From assembly GCA_024236495.1 (NCBI GenBank), contig JACKKJ010000003.1, positions 1 to 64,000 of the forward strand: a stretch of DNA of 64,000 bases. Direction: 5' to 3'. Shown here one piece after another: positions 6,991 to 15,135 of this stretch; the first letter of the stretch is position 1; each line of letters starts with the position of its first letter. The notes under the pieces were generated by a model, which worked only from the letters and a program-made list of their open reading frames with translations, was not told where the DNA came from and did not search any database. The position numbers and the translations under genes were made by a program. This DNA comes from Paracoccaceae bacterium (GTDB lineage: Bacteria > Pseudomonadota > Alphaproteobacteria > Rhodobacterales > Rhodobacteraceae).

Positions 6991-7833
6991 TCAGACCCGA
7001 AGCGGATCGGCCTTGGCGATGCGGTCAAGCGCCATGAGCGTCTCAAGAAGTCTCGGCATCTGGTCGAGCGGGACCATGTTCGGCCCGTCCGAGATCAGGG
7101 GATCGGCGTCTGGCGCCTGGTGCGTCTCGATGAAGACGCCGGCGATGCCAAGGCTGACGGCGGCGCGCGCCATGGCCGGGGCAAACTCGCGCTGCCCGCC
7201 GGAGGCGCCGCCAAGCCCGCCGGGCTGCTGGACCGAATGTGTCGCATCCATGATCACCGGATAGCCCGTCTTCGCCATCGTCGGCAGCGCGCGCATGTCG
7301 GCCACCAGGGTGTTGTAGCCAAAGGACGTGCCGCGTTCGGTCAAGAGGATCCTTGTGTTGCCGGTGCTTTCGACCTTGGCCGCGACATTGGCCATGTCCC
7401 AGGGGGCAAGGAACTGGCCCTTCTTTATGTTGACGACGCAGCCGGTTTCACCGGCGGCCAGCAAGAGATCGGTCTGGCGGCACAGGAAGGCCGGGATCTG
7501 GATGACATCGACGACGGCGCCCGCAACCCGCGCCTGTTCGATGTCGTGGACATCGGTCAGGACCGGCATGCCAAGCGCGCTGCGCACGCCTTCCAGAACC
7601 TTCAGACCCGCATCCATGCCGATGCCGCGCTTGCCCTTGAGGGAGGTGCGGTTGGCCTTGTCGTAGCTGGCCTTGAAGATGTACTGCGCGCCGACCGCGC
7701 GGCAGGCCTCTGCCATGCGACCCGCGATCATCTGCGCATGATCGGCGCTTTCAAGCTGGCACGGCCCCGCGATCACGGTCAGGCCGCGGTCGTTGCCGAC
7801 GGTCAGGCCGCCGATCGTCACATCCTTCATCAT
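6991..7833 (-). CDS. kdsA: 3-deoxy-8-phosphooctulonate synthase
   Basis: The enzyme condenses phosphoenolpyruvate with arabinose 5-phosphate to make Kdo 8-phosphate, the precursor of Kdo in lipopolysaccharide and capsule linkers. At 280 residues it has the normal family length. The signatures GPCQLES (residues 22-28), FKASYDKANR, TDVHD, QIPAFLCRQTDLL and MDATHSVQQPGG are all present. It follows kpsE by 13 bp on the same strand, so Kdo supply and capsule export may be expressed together. Confidence 0.97.
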   Translation of the reverse strand: MMKDVTIGGLTVGNDRGLTVIAGPCQLESADHAQMIAGRMAEACRAVGAQYIFKASYDKANRTSLKGKRGIGMDAGLKVLEGVRSALGMPVLTDVHDIEQARVAGAVVDVIQIPAFLCRQTDLLLAAGETGCVVNIKKGQFLAPWDMANVAAKVESTGNTRILLTERGTSFGYNTLVADMRALPTMAKTGYPVIMDATHSVQQPGGLGGASGGQREFAPAMARAAVSLGIAGVFIETHQAPDADPLISDGPNMVPLDQMPRLLETLMALDRIAKADPLRV

Positions 7834-7846
7834 CGGGCTCTCCCCC

Positions 7847-9409
7847 TCAGGCGCTGACCTGTTCCCGCAGGATCGAGACCGTCAGCGACAGCATCAGGTA
7901 GATGCCAGCAAAGATCAGGAAGGCCAAGGCCGTATTTTCGAAGGCGCGCGGGTAGGTCGGTTCATCGGGTGCGATCGGGCTCACGCCGGTCGACAGGTAG
8001 CGCACCTGCCGGTTCGCCTCGATCCGTGCCAGTTCTAGCTGCTGCAAGGCCTGCGACAGCATCAGTTGCCGGGTCTCGAGGTCATGCTCCGCGATCCGCA
8101 TCTCGCCGGTGACGGCCGCCAGCGACGCGCCCGACGCGGTGCTTCCGGTCAGCTGTTCGCGAAGCCCCGCCACCATCGTCTCGATCCGCGCGATATCGCC
8201 CTTCACACCCTCGACCCGGGCCTGGTTCGGGCGCGCGTTGTCCAGAAGCTGCTGCAGCTCCAGCCGCTTCCTTTGCGCCTCCAGATCCAGCGCCGAGATC
8301 TGGGACTGGATCGCGCCGGATTCCGACAGCGGGTCGAAGACCCCCAGCCTCTCCTGCAGTTCCTGAACGCGCATCTGCGCCGCGAGAAGCTTCTTTTCCG
8401 CATCCTCGTAGACCTCGCGGGCGCCTTGCATCTGGTCTTCGCGCAGCCTGAGCGACAACCTGTCGACCCGTTCCTCGGCATAGCCGATCAGCGCCTCGGA
8501 AAAGGCCTGCGACGTGGCCGGGTCCGTGGCGATGACCTCAAGCTTGATGATCCCCTCGCTCGGGTCGAAGCCGATGCGGACGTTGCGCTTGTAAAGCTTG
8601 TATGCGGCCTCGTTCGAGGCGTCCGGCGCAAGCCGCTGGATCGGGTCGATCCGCTCCTGGCTGAAATGAGCCTTGAAGCCGAGGTCCGCATCAAGCCGCG
8701 CCATTGCGTCACGCGACTGCAGGTAGCTCTGGACGGTGATCGAATCCTGCGAGGTGGCGAACTGTGTCCCGCTCAGAAGACCGCCGAAGGGCGATCCGCT
8801 TGCGGTCTCCGCCTGCTGGATCAGGAACTCGCTGCGCGTGGCGAAAAGTGGCGTGGCGATGGCGAAGAAATAGTATCCGACAAGCACCGTCGGCAGCACG
8901 ATGAAGGCGGCCAGACGCACCATCAGCGCGACAAGCGCGCGGCGCCGGCGGCGGACGATGTCGCGCTGCATCTTCAGGATCTCGCGCGCCCTCTGGCCTT
9001 CACCCATCGGCGCGGCCGGCACCATCTTTTCCGGCGGAGGGACGACCTGGGGCAGGGCGCCCCGGTTCGCATCGGCGCGCTCCGGCACACCGTCCGCGCC
9101 CTGCTGGCCGGCGATCCCGACAAGCTCCGCGCGGGCAAAGGGGTCGATTCCCGCCTGACGCAAGAGCCGGACGGCGTCGAATTCGGACGTGGCAGCGAAG
9201 CCCCGCCGCTGGGCGATGCGCTGGGCAGTGCGCAACTGGTGGCCGGTCAGCCCTTCGGCCTTGATCGCGGCAATGGCGGCGTCCTCCGCGGGCGGCGTGG
9301 CGGTCGGAAAGCGTTCGTTGCCGAAGCCGTCCTCCTCCTCCTCGACCATAGGGGCGGCGGTTGTCGCGGTGTCGCGACGGATGCGGAATCTCGTGGCCTT
9401 AGGCTGCAT
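7847..9409 (-). CDS. kpsE: Capsule polysaccharide export inner-membrane protein, KpsE/CtrB family
   Basis: The product has 520 residues: an unusual acidic, proline-rich cytoplasmic N-terminus (1-150), a membrane segment at about 161-187, a periplasmic region with long coiled-coil helices (REVYEDAEKKLLAAQMRVQE and following), and a second membrane segment near 490-515. This is the polysaccharide co-polymerase topology of KpsE/BexC/CtrB proteins, which link the ABC exporter to the outer-membrane channel. ATG 9409 overlaps the kpsT stop by 11 bp, which fixes the start and implies coupled translation. The N-terminal extension is longer than in Escherichia coli KpsE. Confidence 0.85.
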   Translation of the reverse strand: MQPKATRFRIRRDTATTAAPMVEEEEDGFGNERFPTATPPAEDAAIAAIKAEGLTGHQLRTAQRIAQRRGFAATSEFDAVRLLRQAGIDPFARAELVGIAGQQGADGVPERADANRGALPQVVPPPEKMVPAAPMGEGQRAREILKMQRDIVRRRRRALVALMVRLAAFIVLPTVLVGYYFFAIATPLFATRSEFLIQQAETASGSPFGGLLSGTQFATSQDSITVQSYLQSRDAMARLDADLGFKAHFSQERIDPIQRLAPDASNEAAYKLYKRNVRIGFDPSEGIIKLEVIATDPATSQAFSEALIGYAEERVDRLSLRLREDQMQGAREVYEDAEKKLLAAQMRVQELQERLGVFDPLSESGAIQSQISALDLEAQRKRLELQQLLDNARPNQARVEGVKGDIARIETMVAGLREQLTGSTASGASLAAVTGEMRIAEHDLETRQLMLSQALQQLELARIEANRQVRYLSTGVSPIAPDEPTYPRAFENTALAFLIFAGIYLMLSLTVSILREQVSA

Positions 9410-10052
9410 ATTCGTACATCCGTTTCGCTTCTTCGAGGGTGTCGAACATGTGAAGGCGGCCGTCGCGCAGGACGGCGGCGGACCGACAGAACTTCTCAAG
9501 CGTCTTCGCCTGATGCGACACGATGACGACCGTCGCATTGCGCAGCCGGTCGCGCAGGATGTTGCCGGCCTTGCGGTTGAATTCCACGTCCGTCGTGCTC
9601 GGCATGCCCTCGTCGATCAGGTAGATGTCGAACTCGAGCGCGAGCAGCAGCGCAAATCCAAGCCGCGCCTTCATCCCGCTGGAATAGGTCGCCACCGGCC
9701 TGTCGAAGTACTCGCCGACATCGCAGACCCATCGGCAGAAAGCCTCGACATAATCCGGGTCAAGACCGTAAAGCTGGGCAAGGAAGCGTGCGTTCTGCTT
9801 GGCGCTTTGTGTCGCGTTCATCGTTGATGGCGCGCCAAGCGGAAAGGAGACGCGGCAGGTGCGACGGATGCGCCCTTCGTCGGGGCGCACGAGGCCCGCC
9901 ATCATGTTGATGATCGTCGTCTTGCCCGTACCGTTCGGCGCAAGGATGCCCAACGAATTGCCCAGCTCGACCCGGAAGGTCGCCTGGTCCAGGATCACCT
10001 TGCGCCGTGTGCCCGTCCAGTAGGACTTGCTCACTTCCATGAATTCGAGCAT
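9399..10052 (-). CDS. kpsT: Capsule export ABC transporter ATP-binding protein, KpsT family
   Basis: This 217-residue ATPase drives export of capsular polysaccharide across the inner membrane. Walker A reads APNGTGKTT at 38-46, with Ala replacing the usual first Gly. The ABC signature YSSGMKARLGFAL and Walker B (FDIYLIDEGM) are intact, and the switch His is present in VSHQAKTL. The permease KpsM that should pair with it is not next to it in this window. The usual order would put kpsM close by, so it is either elsewhere or lost. Leaderless organisation with kpsE and kdsA downstream suggests one transcript. Confidence 0.88.
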   Translation of the reverse strand: MLEFMEVSKSYWTGTRRKVILDQATFRVELGNSLGILAPNGTGKTTIINMMAGLVRPDEGRIRRTCRVSFPLGAPSTMNATQSAKQNARFLAQLYGLDPDYVEAFCRWVCDVGEYFDRPVATYSSGMKARLGFALLLALEFDIYLIDEGMPSTTDVEFNRKAGNILRDRLRNATVVIVSHQAKTLEKFCRSAAVLRDGRLHMFDTLEEAKRMYEYAA

Positions 10053-10188
10053 CTGCCCGCCCCGATCTCTGCTCTCGCTCCGTCGTCCTTACGGCAATTT
10101 TCTTAACAGGGACGATACACGATTTCCGGGCGCCATTATGACGTCTTCGTGCCCCAAAGGGGAAGAGGGTTTGCCATCGGGGCAGGAA

Positions 10189-11442
10189 TCAGCCGCGGAC
10201 TTTCTCCACCCGGCAGAGCTTGCCCGCCAGGAGAGAGATCAGCGCGGCCCCGAAGGAGAAGAGCGCACCCATCTTCGCGGCATCCTGCACCGCCCCGCCC
10301 GGGAAGGCGACCGAGGCGACGAACAGCGCCACGGTAAAGCCGATGGCGGCGACACAGCCCACGACCACAAGGTCGATCGTCCGCATGCCCATTGGCAGGC
10401 CGAATCGCAAGGGATAGGCGGCGATCCAGCCCATGATCGCGATGCCCAGGGGCTTGCCGATGATGAGCCCGAAGAAGACAAGCCAGGTCGGTTCCGAAAT
10501 CGCCGAGAACTCGACCCCCGCGTTCAGGAGGCCAAAGAAGAACAGGATGATCTCCACCGGGTATTTCAGGTGGTGTTCCATCCAGTTCAGAAGGTCGGTC
10601 AGGTGTTCTTCGGCAGCGGCGAAGATGCCGAAGGCGCGGTCGGCATGCGGGATCGTCGGCACGATCGGCAAAAGGCCAAGCGCCGGATGGATCCCCGCCT
10701 CCTGGAAGCCGAACCAGCTTGCGGCGCCGGCGATCAGGTAGGGCCAGAACGACAGCCGGGCGCGCACCCAGGTGGAATTCGGGCGCAGCTGGTTGCCCCG
10801 GTCAAGCCGCCGCGGCAGCCAGTTGAACAGGAAGAAGACCGCAAGCGCCGCACCCAGCGACAACAGCAGCCATTCCGGCGCAAGCTCTCCGGTCGGGTAG
10901 AAGATCGCCAGGATGATCAGGCCGGCCGCGTCGTCGGCAATCGCCAGGAGGAGAAGGAAGCGGATCGCCGGGTGACCGGCGCCAAAGACCATCCGGCCGA
11001 CAAGGTACGAAAAGGCGATGTCTGTCGCCGTCGGGATCGCCCAGCCCCGGCTGACGCTTTCGTAGACGCCAAGGACGGCGGCAAGGCCCAGATAGACCGC
11101 GACCGGCCCCAGCATCCCGCCCGCCGTCGCGATCAGGGGCGTCACCGCCTTGCGTCCGCGCAGCGCGCCGTTCTCCAGGATCACCGCCTCCCAGACCTCT
11201 TTCGCGGCGATGGCGAAGAAAAGCGCCATCAGCACGTCATTGATTAGGAAATGCAGCGTCAGCGTACGGGTGACATGGCCGCCCTCCGCATGGGGATGGC
11301 CGATCCAGAAGTTGTCGATCAGCACATATTCGACGAAATGGTGATAGCTTTCTGCGTCGATATTCGCCCAGACAAGGGCCAGGAGCGCGCCTGCGATCAG
11401 CAGCAGGGAATAACTGGTGACGAAATTCCAGACGCGATACAT
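10189..11442 (-). CDS. nhaA: Na+/H+ antiporter NhaA
   Basis: This 417-residue polytopic membrane protein exchanges cytoplasmic sodium for external protons and controls pH and salt tolerance. AIPTATDIAFS (136-145) and the paired aspartates of IADDAAGL (Asp170, Asp171) form the ion-binding unwound helices. ATG 11442 is chosen because GGAGGA lies 9 bases upstream. The earlier ATG at 11463 would place that ribosome site inside the gene. It is monocistronic and divergent from the glycosylase at 11564. Confidence 0.95.
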   Translation of the reverse strand: MYRVWNFVTSYSLLLIAGALLALVWANIDAESYHHFVEYVLIDNFWIGHPHAEGGHVTRTLTLHFLINDVLMALFFAIAAKEVWEAVILENGALRGRKAVTPLIATAGGMLGPVAVYLGLAAVLGVYESVSRGWAIPTATDIAFSYLVGRMVFGAGHPAIRFLLLLAIADDAAGLIILAIFYPTGELAPEWLLLSLGAALAVFFLFNWLPRRLDRGNQLRPNSTWVRARLSFWPYLIAGAASWFGFQEAGIHPALGLLPIVPTIPHADRAFGIFAAAEEHLTDLLNWMEHHLKYPVEIILFFFGLLNAGVEFSAISEPTWLVFFGLIIGKPLGIAIMGWIAAYPLRFGLPMGMRTIDLVVVGCVAAIGFTVALFVASVAFPGGAVQDAAKMGALFSFGAALISLLAGKLCRVEKVRG

Positions 11443-11563
11443 GCGGTTCCCTCCTCCCGGCATTTTCCCCGTGGCTTACTGGAAACCGGCAGACGGGGCA
11501 ACCGGCAGGATCGCGCGGGCGCCACGCATTGCCGCGCCCGGGCAGCGACCCTAGATAAGGGCG

Positions 11564-12190
11564 ATGCGCAGCCATGATCCCCACCTGCCCGAGGCGATCG
11601 CCGCCTGCCGCCTGTGCGCCGGCGATTTCGCCGCGACGGCGACCGCGCATGTGCCCCGCCCGGTGGTCTGGTTCCGCCCCGGCGCCCGGCTTCTGGTCGC
11701 GGGGCAGGCGCCCGGCGCGCGGGTCCACGCCTCGGGCCGGCCCTTCACCGATCCCTCGGGCGACCGGCTGCGCGACTGGCTGGGTCTGTCGGGGGACGCC
11801 TTCTATGACCGGGCGCGGGTGGCGATCGTGCCCATGGCCTTCTGCTTTCCGGGCTACGACGAAAAAGGGGCCGACCTACCGCCACCGGCGCGGTGCGGCG
11901 CGACATGGCACGCAAGGGTGATGCGGGCGCTTGGGCCGGTCGCCCTGACGGTTCTGGTCGGTGGCCATGCCCACCGCTGGCATCTGGGCGCCGCCGCCTG
12001 CAAGGGGGGCGTGACCGCCACGGTGGCGCGCTGGCGCGATCTCGGCCCCGGCGTTTTCCCCTTGCCCCATCCGTCCTGGCGCAATACCGCGTGGCTGAAG
12101 CGAAACCCCTGGTTCGCCGAAGAACTTCTGCCCGTCCTGCGCCGGCGGGTGGCCGAGGTGATGCACGATGACCGAGACGACTGCGCTTGA
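11564..12190 (+). CDS. Uracil-DNA glycosylase family protein (Fe-S, family 4/5-like)
   Basis: The 208-residue protein carries the UDG motif A region VAGQAPGARVHASGRPF (45-61) and a motif B-like HPSWRN near residue 186. Cys15, Cys18, Cys94 and Cys111 have the spacing of the [4Fe-4S] cluster in family 4/5 uracil-DNA glycosylases. The active-site region reads GQAPG where family 4 usually has GEAPG, so substrate range may differ. The role is base-excision repair or a related activity. The gene overlaps the SseB-like gene by 23 bp. Confidence 0.8.
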   Translation: MRSHDPHLPEAIAACRLCAGDFAATATAHVPRPVVWFRPGARLLVAGQAPGARVHASGRPFTDPSGDRLRDWLGLSGDAFYDRARVAIVPMAFCFPGYDEKGADLPPPARCGATWHARVMRALGPVALTVLVGGHAHRWHLGAAACKGGVTATVARWRDLGPGVFPLPHPSWRNTAWLKRNPWFAEELLPVLRRRVAEVMHDDRDDCA

Positions 12191-12986
12191 TCTGGCCCAT
12201 GCCGCGATGGAAGCCGCGCCCGAGGATAACGCGGCCCGCCTGCGCTTCTATCACCGGCTGGCCGACAGCGAGCTTTTTCTGCTTCTGAGCGCCGAGCCCG
12301 ATGGCGAAGACATCGCCCCGCAGGTCTTCCGGCTGGAAGAGGGCGCCTTTGTCGCCGTCTTCGACCGCGAGGAACGCCTGGCAGCCTTCTGCGACGCCCC
12401 GGCGCCCTATGCGGCGCTACCCGGGCGGGTGATCGCGGCCCAGATGGCGGGGCAGGGTGTCGGCCTGGCATTGAACCTTGCCGTCGCGCCTTCGGCCTAT
12501 CTGTTGCCCGCCGGGGCGGTGGACTGGCTGGCGCGGACGCTGCGGCAGGGTCCGGGCCGCGCCGAAGCCGGGCAGGCGCCGCGGCCAGAAAGCTTCGCCG
12601 CGCCGAACGATGCCGCGCCGGAGCTGTCGGACGAACTTGCCGCAAAACTTCGCGGGTTCGCCGCCTTTGCCAAGGGGGCGGGGCTGGTGCAGGCCGATCG
12701 TGGCGACGGGTCGCAGAGCCTTCTGCTTGTCTTTCTGGGCGCCGCACCCGCGGCCGAACCCGCGCTTGCCAAGGCCGTGGCCGAGGCGCTGGCCTTTTCC
12801 GGCGTCGATGCGGCACTTGATGTCGCCTTCCTGCCGGCGGACGATCCTGCGGCGGATGCGGTCAAGCGGGTCGCCCGGATGTTCGATCTGTCCGGTTCCA
12901 CGCCCGCCGATGCCCCCCCGGCAAGGCCCGTCCCGGCCGAGCCCCCTGTCCCCAATCTGCGCGGCTACCGACAGCGGGATACTTGA
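12168..12986 (+). CDS. SseB family protein
   Basis: This acidic 272-residue protein has the SseB N-terminal domain in its first half (FYHRLADSELFLLLSAEPDG, then VAVFDREERLAAFC, LALNLAVAPSAYLLP). SseB-domain proteins are soluble and mostly uncharacterised. The C-terminal half (about 150-250) looks like a second alpha/beta domain, followed by a Pro-rich tail. The gene begins inside the end of the glycosylase gene, so the two are translationally coupled. Confidence 0.75.
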   Translation: MTETTALDLAHAAMEAAPEDNAARLRFYHRLADSELFLLLSAEPDGEDIAPQVFRLEEGAFVAVFDREERLAAFCDAPAPYAALPGRVIAAQMAGQGVGLALNLAVAPSAYLLPAGAVDWLARTLRQGPGRAEAGQAPRPESFAAPNDAAPELSDELAAKLRGFAAFAKGAGLVQADRGDGSQSLLLVFLGAAPAAEPALAKAVAEALAFSGVDAALDVAFLPADDPAADAVKRVARMFDLSGSTPADAPPARPVPAEPPVPNLRGYRQRDT

Positions 12987-13052
12987 TCGGAGGATCTGCC
13001 GCGCGCATCGGGATTCGCGCGCAAGGCCCTGAATATCGGAAATTTATCCGGT

Positions 13053-13991
13053 TCAGTAACCCAGCGCCCGGTCGACCTGGAACAGGAACGGTTCCCCCGC
13101 TTCGCCACGCCGGATGTTTTCGGCAATCACCCCGGCGGCGGTGTCGGTTCGCGTATCGGCGGCGACATGCGGGGTCACCGTCACCTTGGGATGCGCCCAG
13201 AAGGGATGCGCGGGCGGCAGCGGTTCGACGCGGAAGACATCAAGCGTCGCATGGGCGATCCGCCCCGCGTCCAGCGCGGCCAGAAGCGCCTCGTCGTCGA
13301 TCAGCGGCCCGCGTCCCGGGTTGATCAGGAAACTGCCCATCGGCATCCGCGCGAAGCGGTCGGCGTTCATCAGGTTTTCCGTCGCGGCGGTGCGCGGCAG
13401 CAGCGTCACCAGGATGTCGGCCCGCGCCAGCGCCTCTTGCAGGCCGTCCTCGCCGCAAAGACAGGCGATCCCGTCGATCCGTTTCTCGGTCCGACTCCAC
13501 CCCGTGACCGGAAAATTCAGCGCGGCCAGCGCCCTGGCGCAGGCGGTGCCGAGTTCGCCAAGACCAAGGACCGTCACACGGCGATCCCGCGCCAGCGGCG
13601 GTTTCACCGCGCCGCGCCAGACGCCGTCCTGCCCAAGGATATGGGCATCCATCCCAAGGTGATGGCGCAGCGCATGCCCCGTCACCCACTCGACCATCCC
13701 CTCGGTCAGGCCGCTGTCGACCATCCGGCACAGGGGTTGCGTCAGCGTCGGATTGGGCGCGATCCGTTCGACCCCGGCCCAAAGGCTTAGGACCGCCTTG
13801 CAGCGCGTGAAGGGGGTGAAATCCGCGATGGGCGCGTTCGGAGCGTGGACGATGTAGTCCACCGCCGCGGGGTCGGGCGCGGTATCGGCCAGAACGACAT
13901 CAAGGCCAAGGCGGGCGCAGGAAGATTGCAACGCGGTCCGGTAGTCGGGCCACAGGTCCGCGCCCGCGGCGAAATAGACGTTTGCGGTCAT
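13053..13991 (-). CDS. Glyoxylate/hydroxypyruvate reductase A-type D-2-hydroxyacid dehydrogenase
   Basis: The product has 312 residues. The NAD(P) site GLGELGTACA, the catalytic Arg in NPGRGPLIDD, Glu in FRVEPLPP and His in TPHVAADT identify the GhrA branch of D-2-hydroxyacid dehydrogenases, which reduce glyoxylate or hydroxypyruvate. Start ATG 13991 lies 4 bp after the rodA stop, so it is the last gene of the cell-shape operon by position although its function is metabolic. Sequence from 12987 to 13052 shows no gene. Confidence 0.85.
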   Translation of the reverse strand: MTANVYFAAGADLWPDYRTALQSSCARLGLDVVLADTAPDPAAVDYIVHAPNAPIADFTPFTRCKAVLSLWAGVERIAPNPTLTQPLCRMVDSGLTEGMVEWVTGHALRHHLGMDAHILGQDGVWRGAVKPPLARDRRVTVLGLGELGTACARALAALNFPVTGWSRTEKRIDGIACLCGEDGLQEALARADILVTLLPRTAATENLMNADRFARMPMGSFLINPGRGPLIDDEALLAALDAGRIAHATLDVFRVEPLPPAHPFWAHPKVTVTPHVAADTRTDTAAGVIAENIRRGEAGEPFLFQVDRALGY

Positions 13992-13995
13992 TGCG

Positions 13996-15135
13996 TTACC
14001 TCGGTCTGTGAATGTGCGCGCTTTGGACAAGCCCGAAGGCCAGGAGAAGGATCATCATTGCCGTCCCGCCATAGGACACCAGCGGCAACGGCACGCCCAC
14101 GACCGGGATGAGGCCCATCACCATCGACATGTTGACGGCGAAGAACAGGAAGAAGGTCGACCCGATCCCGATGGTCAGGAGCGCGGCGAAGCGGTCCTTG
14201 TTGGACAGGCCCGAGACGAGGGCGAAGATCACCACAAGCGCATAGAGCATCAGAAGGGAGAACGCGCCGACAAAACCGAATTCCTCTGCCAGCGTGGTGA
14301 AGATGAAGTCGGTGTGTTTTTCGGGCAGGAAGTTCAGCCGCGACTGCGTGCCCTGCATGTAGCCCTTGCCGGCCCAGCCGCCGGAGCCGAGCGCGATCTG
14401 CGCCTGCATGATGTTGTAGCCCGCGTTCAGGGGATCGCTGCCGGGGTCAAGGAAGGTGTCGATCCGCTTGAACTGGTAGTCCTTGATCAACTGCCATTCG
14501 GTGCCCCGGCTTTCGAAAACGGCAAAGACAAGGGCGATGACAAGGGCGATGACGGTGCCGAAATACCAAAGGCTGACGCCTGCCGCGAACATCACGATTC
14601 CGCCACCCGCCAGCAGCAGGATCGCGGTCCCGAGGTCGGGCTGCTTGAGCACAAGGACAGTCGGCAGAAGGATCAGCGCAACCGGGATCGCAACCCAGAC
14701 CGGGCGCGATACCTTTTTCACGTCCAGCCAGTCGTAGTAGGCCGCCAGCAGCATGACGAGCGCGATCTTCATCAGCTCCGACGGCTGCAACCTGAGCGGA
14801 CCAAGCTCGATCCAGCGCTGTGCCCCCATGCCGATCGCACCGAACAGCTCGACCGCGACCAGAAGCAGGAGCGAGACGAGGTAGGCCAGCGCCGAGAGGT
14901 TTCGCCAGACCCAGATCGGGACGAAGGCCACGGCGAACATGCCCGCCATTCCGACGGCGAACCGCTTCATCTGCGGCTCCGACCATGTTTCCATCCGCCC
15001 GCCGGCGACCGAATAAAGCATCAGGAACCCGATGGAGGCGATGGCGGTCAACAGAAGGACGATCGGCCAGTTGACATACAGCACCTTTCGGATGCCGGTC
15101 GGGACCGTCTTTACGTTGTACTCAAGATAGCTCAT
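13996..15135 (-). CDS. rodA: Rod-shape peptidoglycan glycosyltransferase RodA
   Basis: This 379-residue SEDS-family membrane protein polymerises lipid II into glycan strands together with PBP2 during lateral wall growth. About ten membrane segments are visible. Family signatures are IGMGAQRWIELGPLRLQPSE, the LKQPDLGTAI segment, and LPEKHTDFIFTTLAEEFGF. The C-terminus PLPLVSYGGT is also typical. The ATG overlaps the mrdA stop by 4 bp. Confidence 0.96.
   Translation of the reverse strand: MSYLEYNVKTVPTGIRKVLYVNWPIVLLLTAIASIGFLMLYSVAGGRMETWSEPQMKRFAVGMAGMFAVAFVPIWVWRNLSALAYLVSLLLLVAVELFGAIGMGAQRWIELGPLRLQPSELMKIALVMLLAAYYDWLDVKKVSRPVWVAIPVALILLPTVLVLKQPDLGTAILLLAGGGIVMFAAGVSLWYFGTVIALVIALVFAVFESRGTEWQLIKDYQFKRIDTFLDPGSDPLNAGYNIMQAQIALGSGGWAGKGYMQGTQSRLNFLPEKHTDFIFTTLAEEFGFVGAFSLLMLYALVVIFALVSGLSNKDRFAALLTIGIGSTFFLFFAVNMSMVMGLIPVVGVPLPLVSYGGTAMMILLLAFGLVQSAHIHRPR

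Noticed and set aside
6949..7857. Long plus-strand frame opposite kdsA, and similar long frames opposite kpsE, nhaA, mrdA, leuA and metK
   Set aside because: They are shadows of GC-rich coding sequence; the minus- or plus-strand partner has clear family motifs, and the shadow products have none.
10053..10188. Promoter for kpsT in the 136-bp gap before it
   Set aside because: Several AT-rich hexamers are present, but no pair has both a good -35 and a proper spacing, so none could be chosen.
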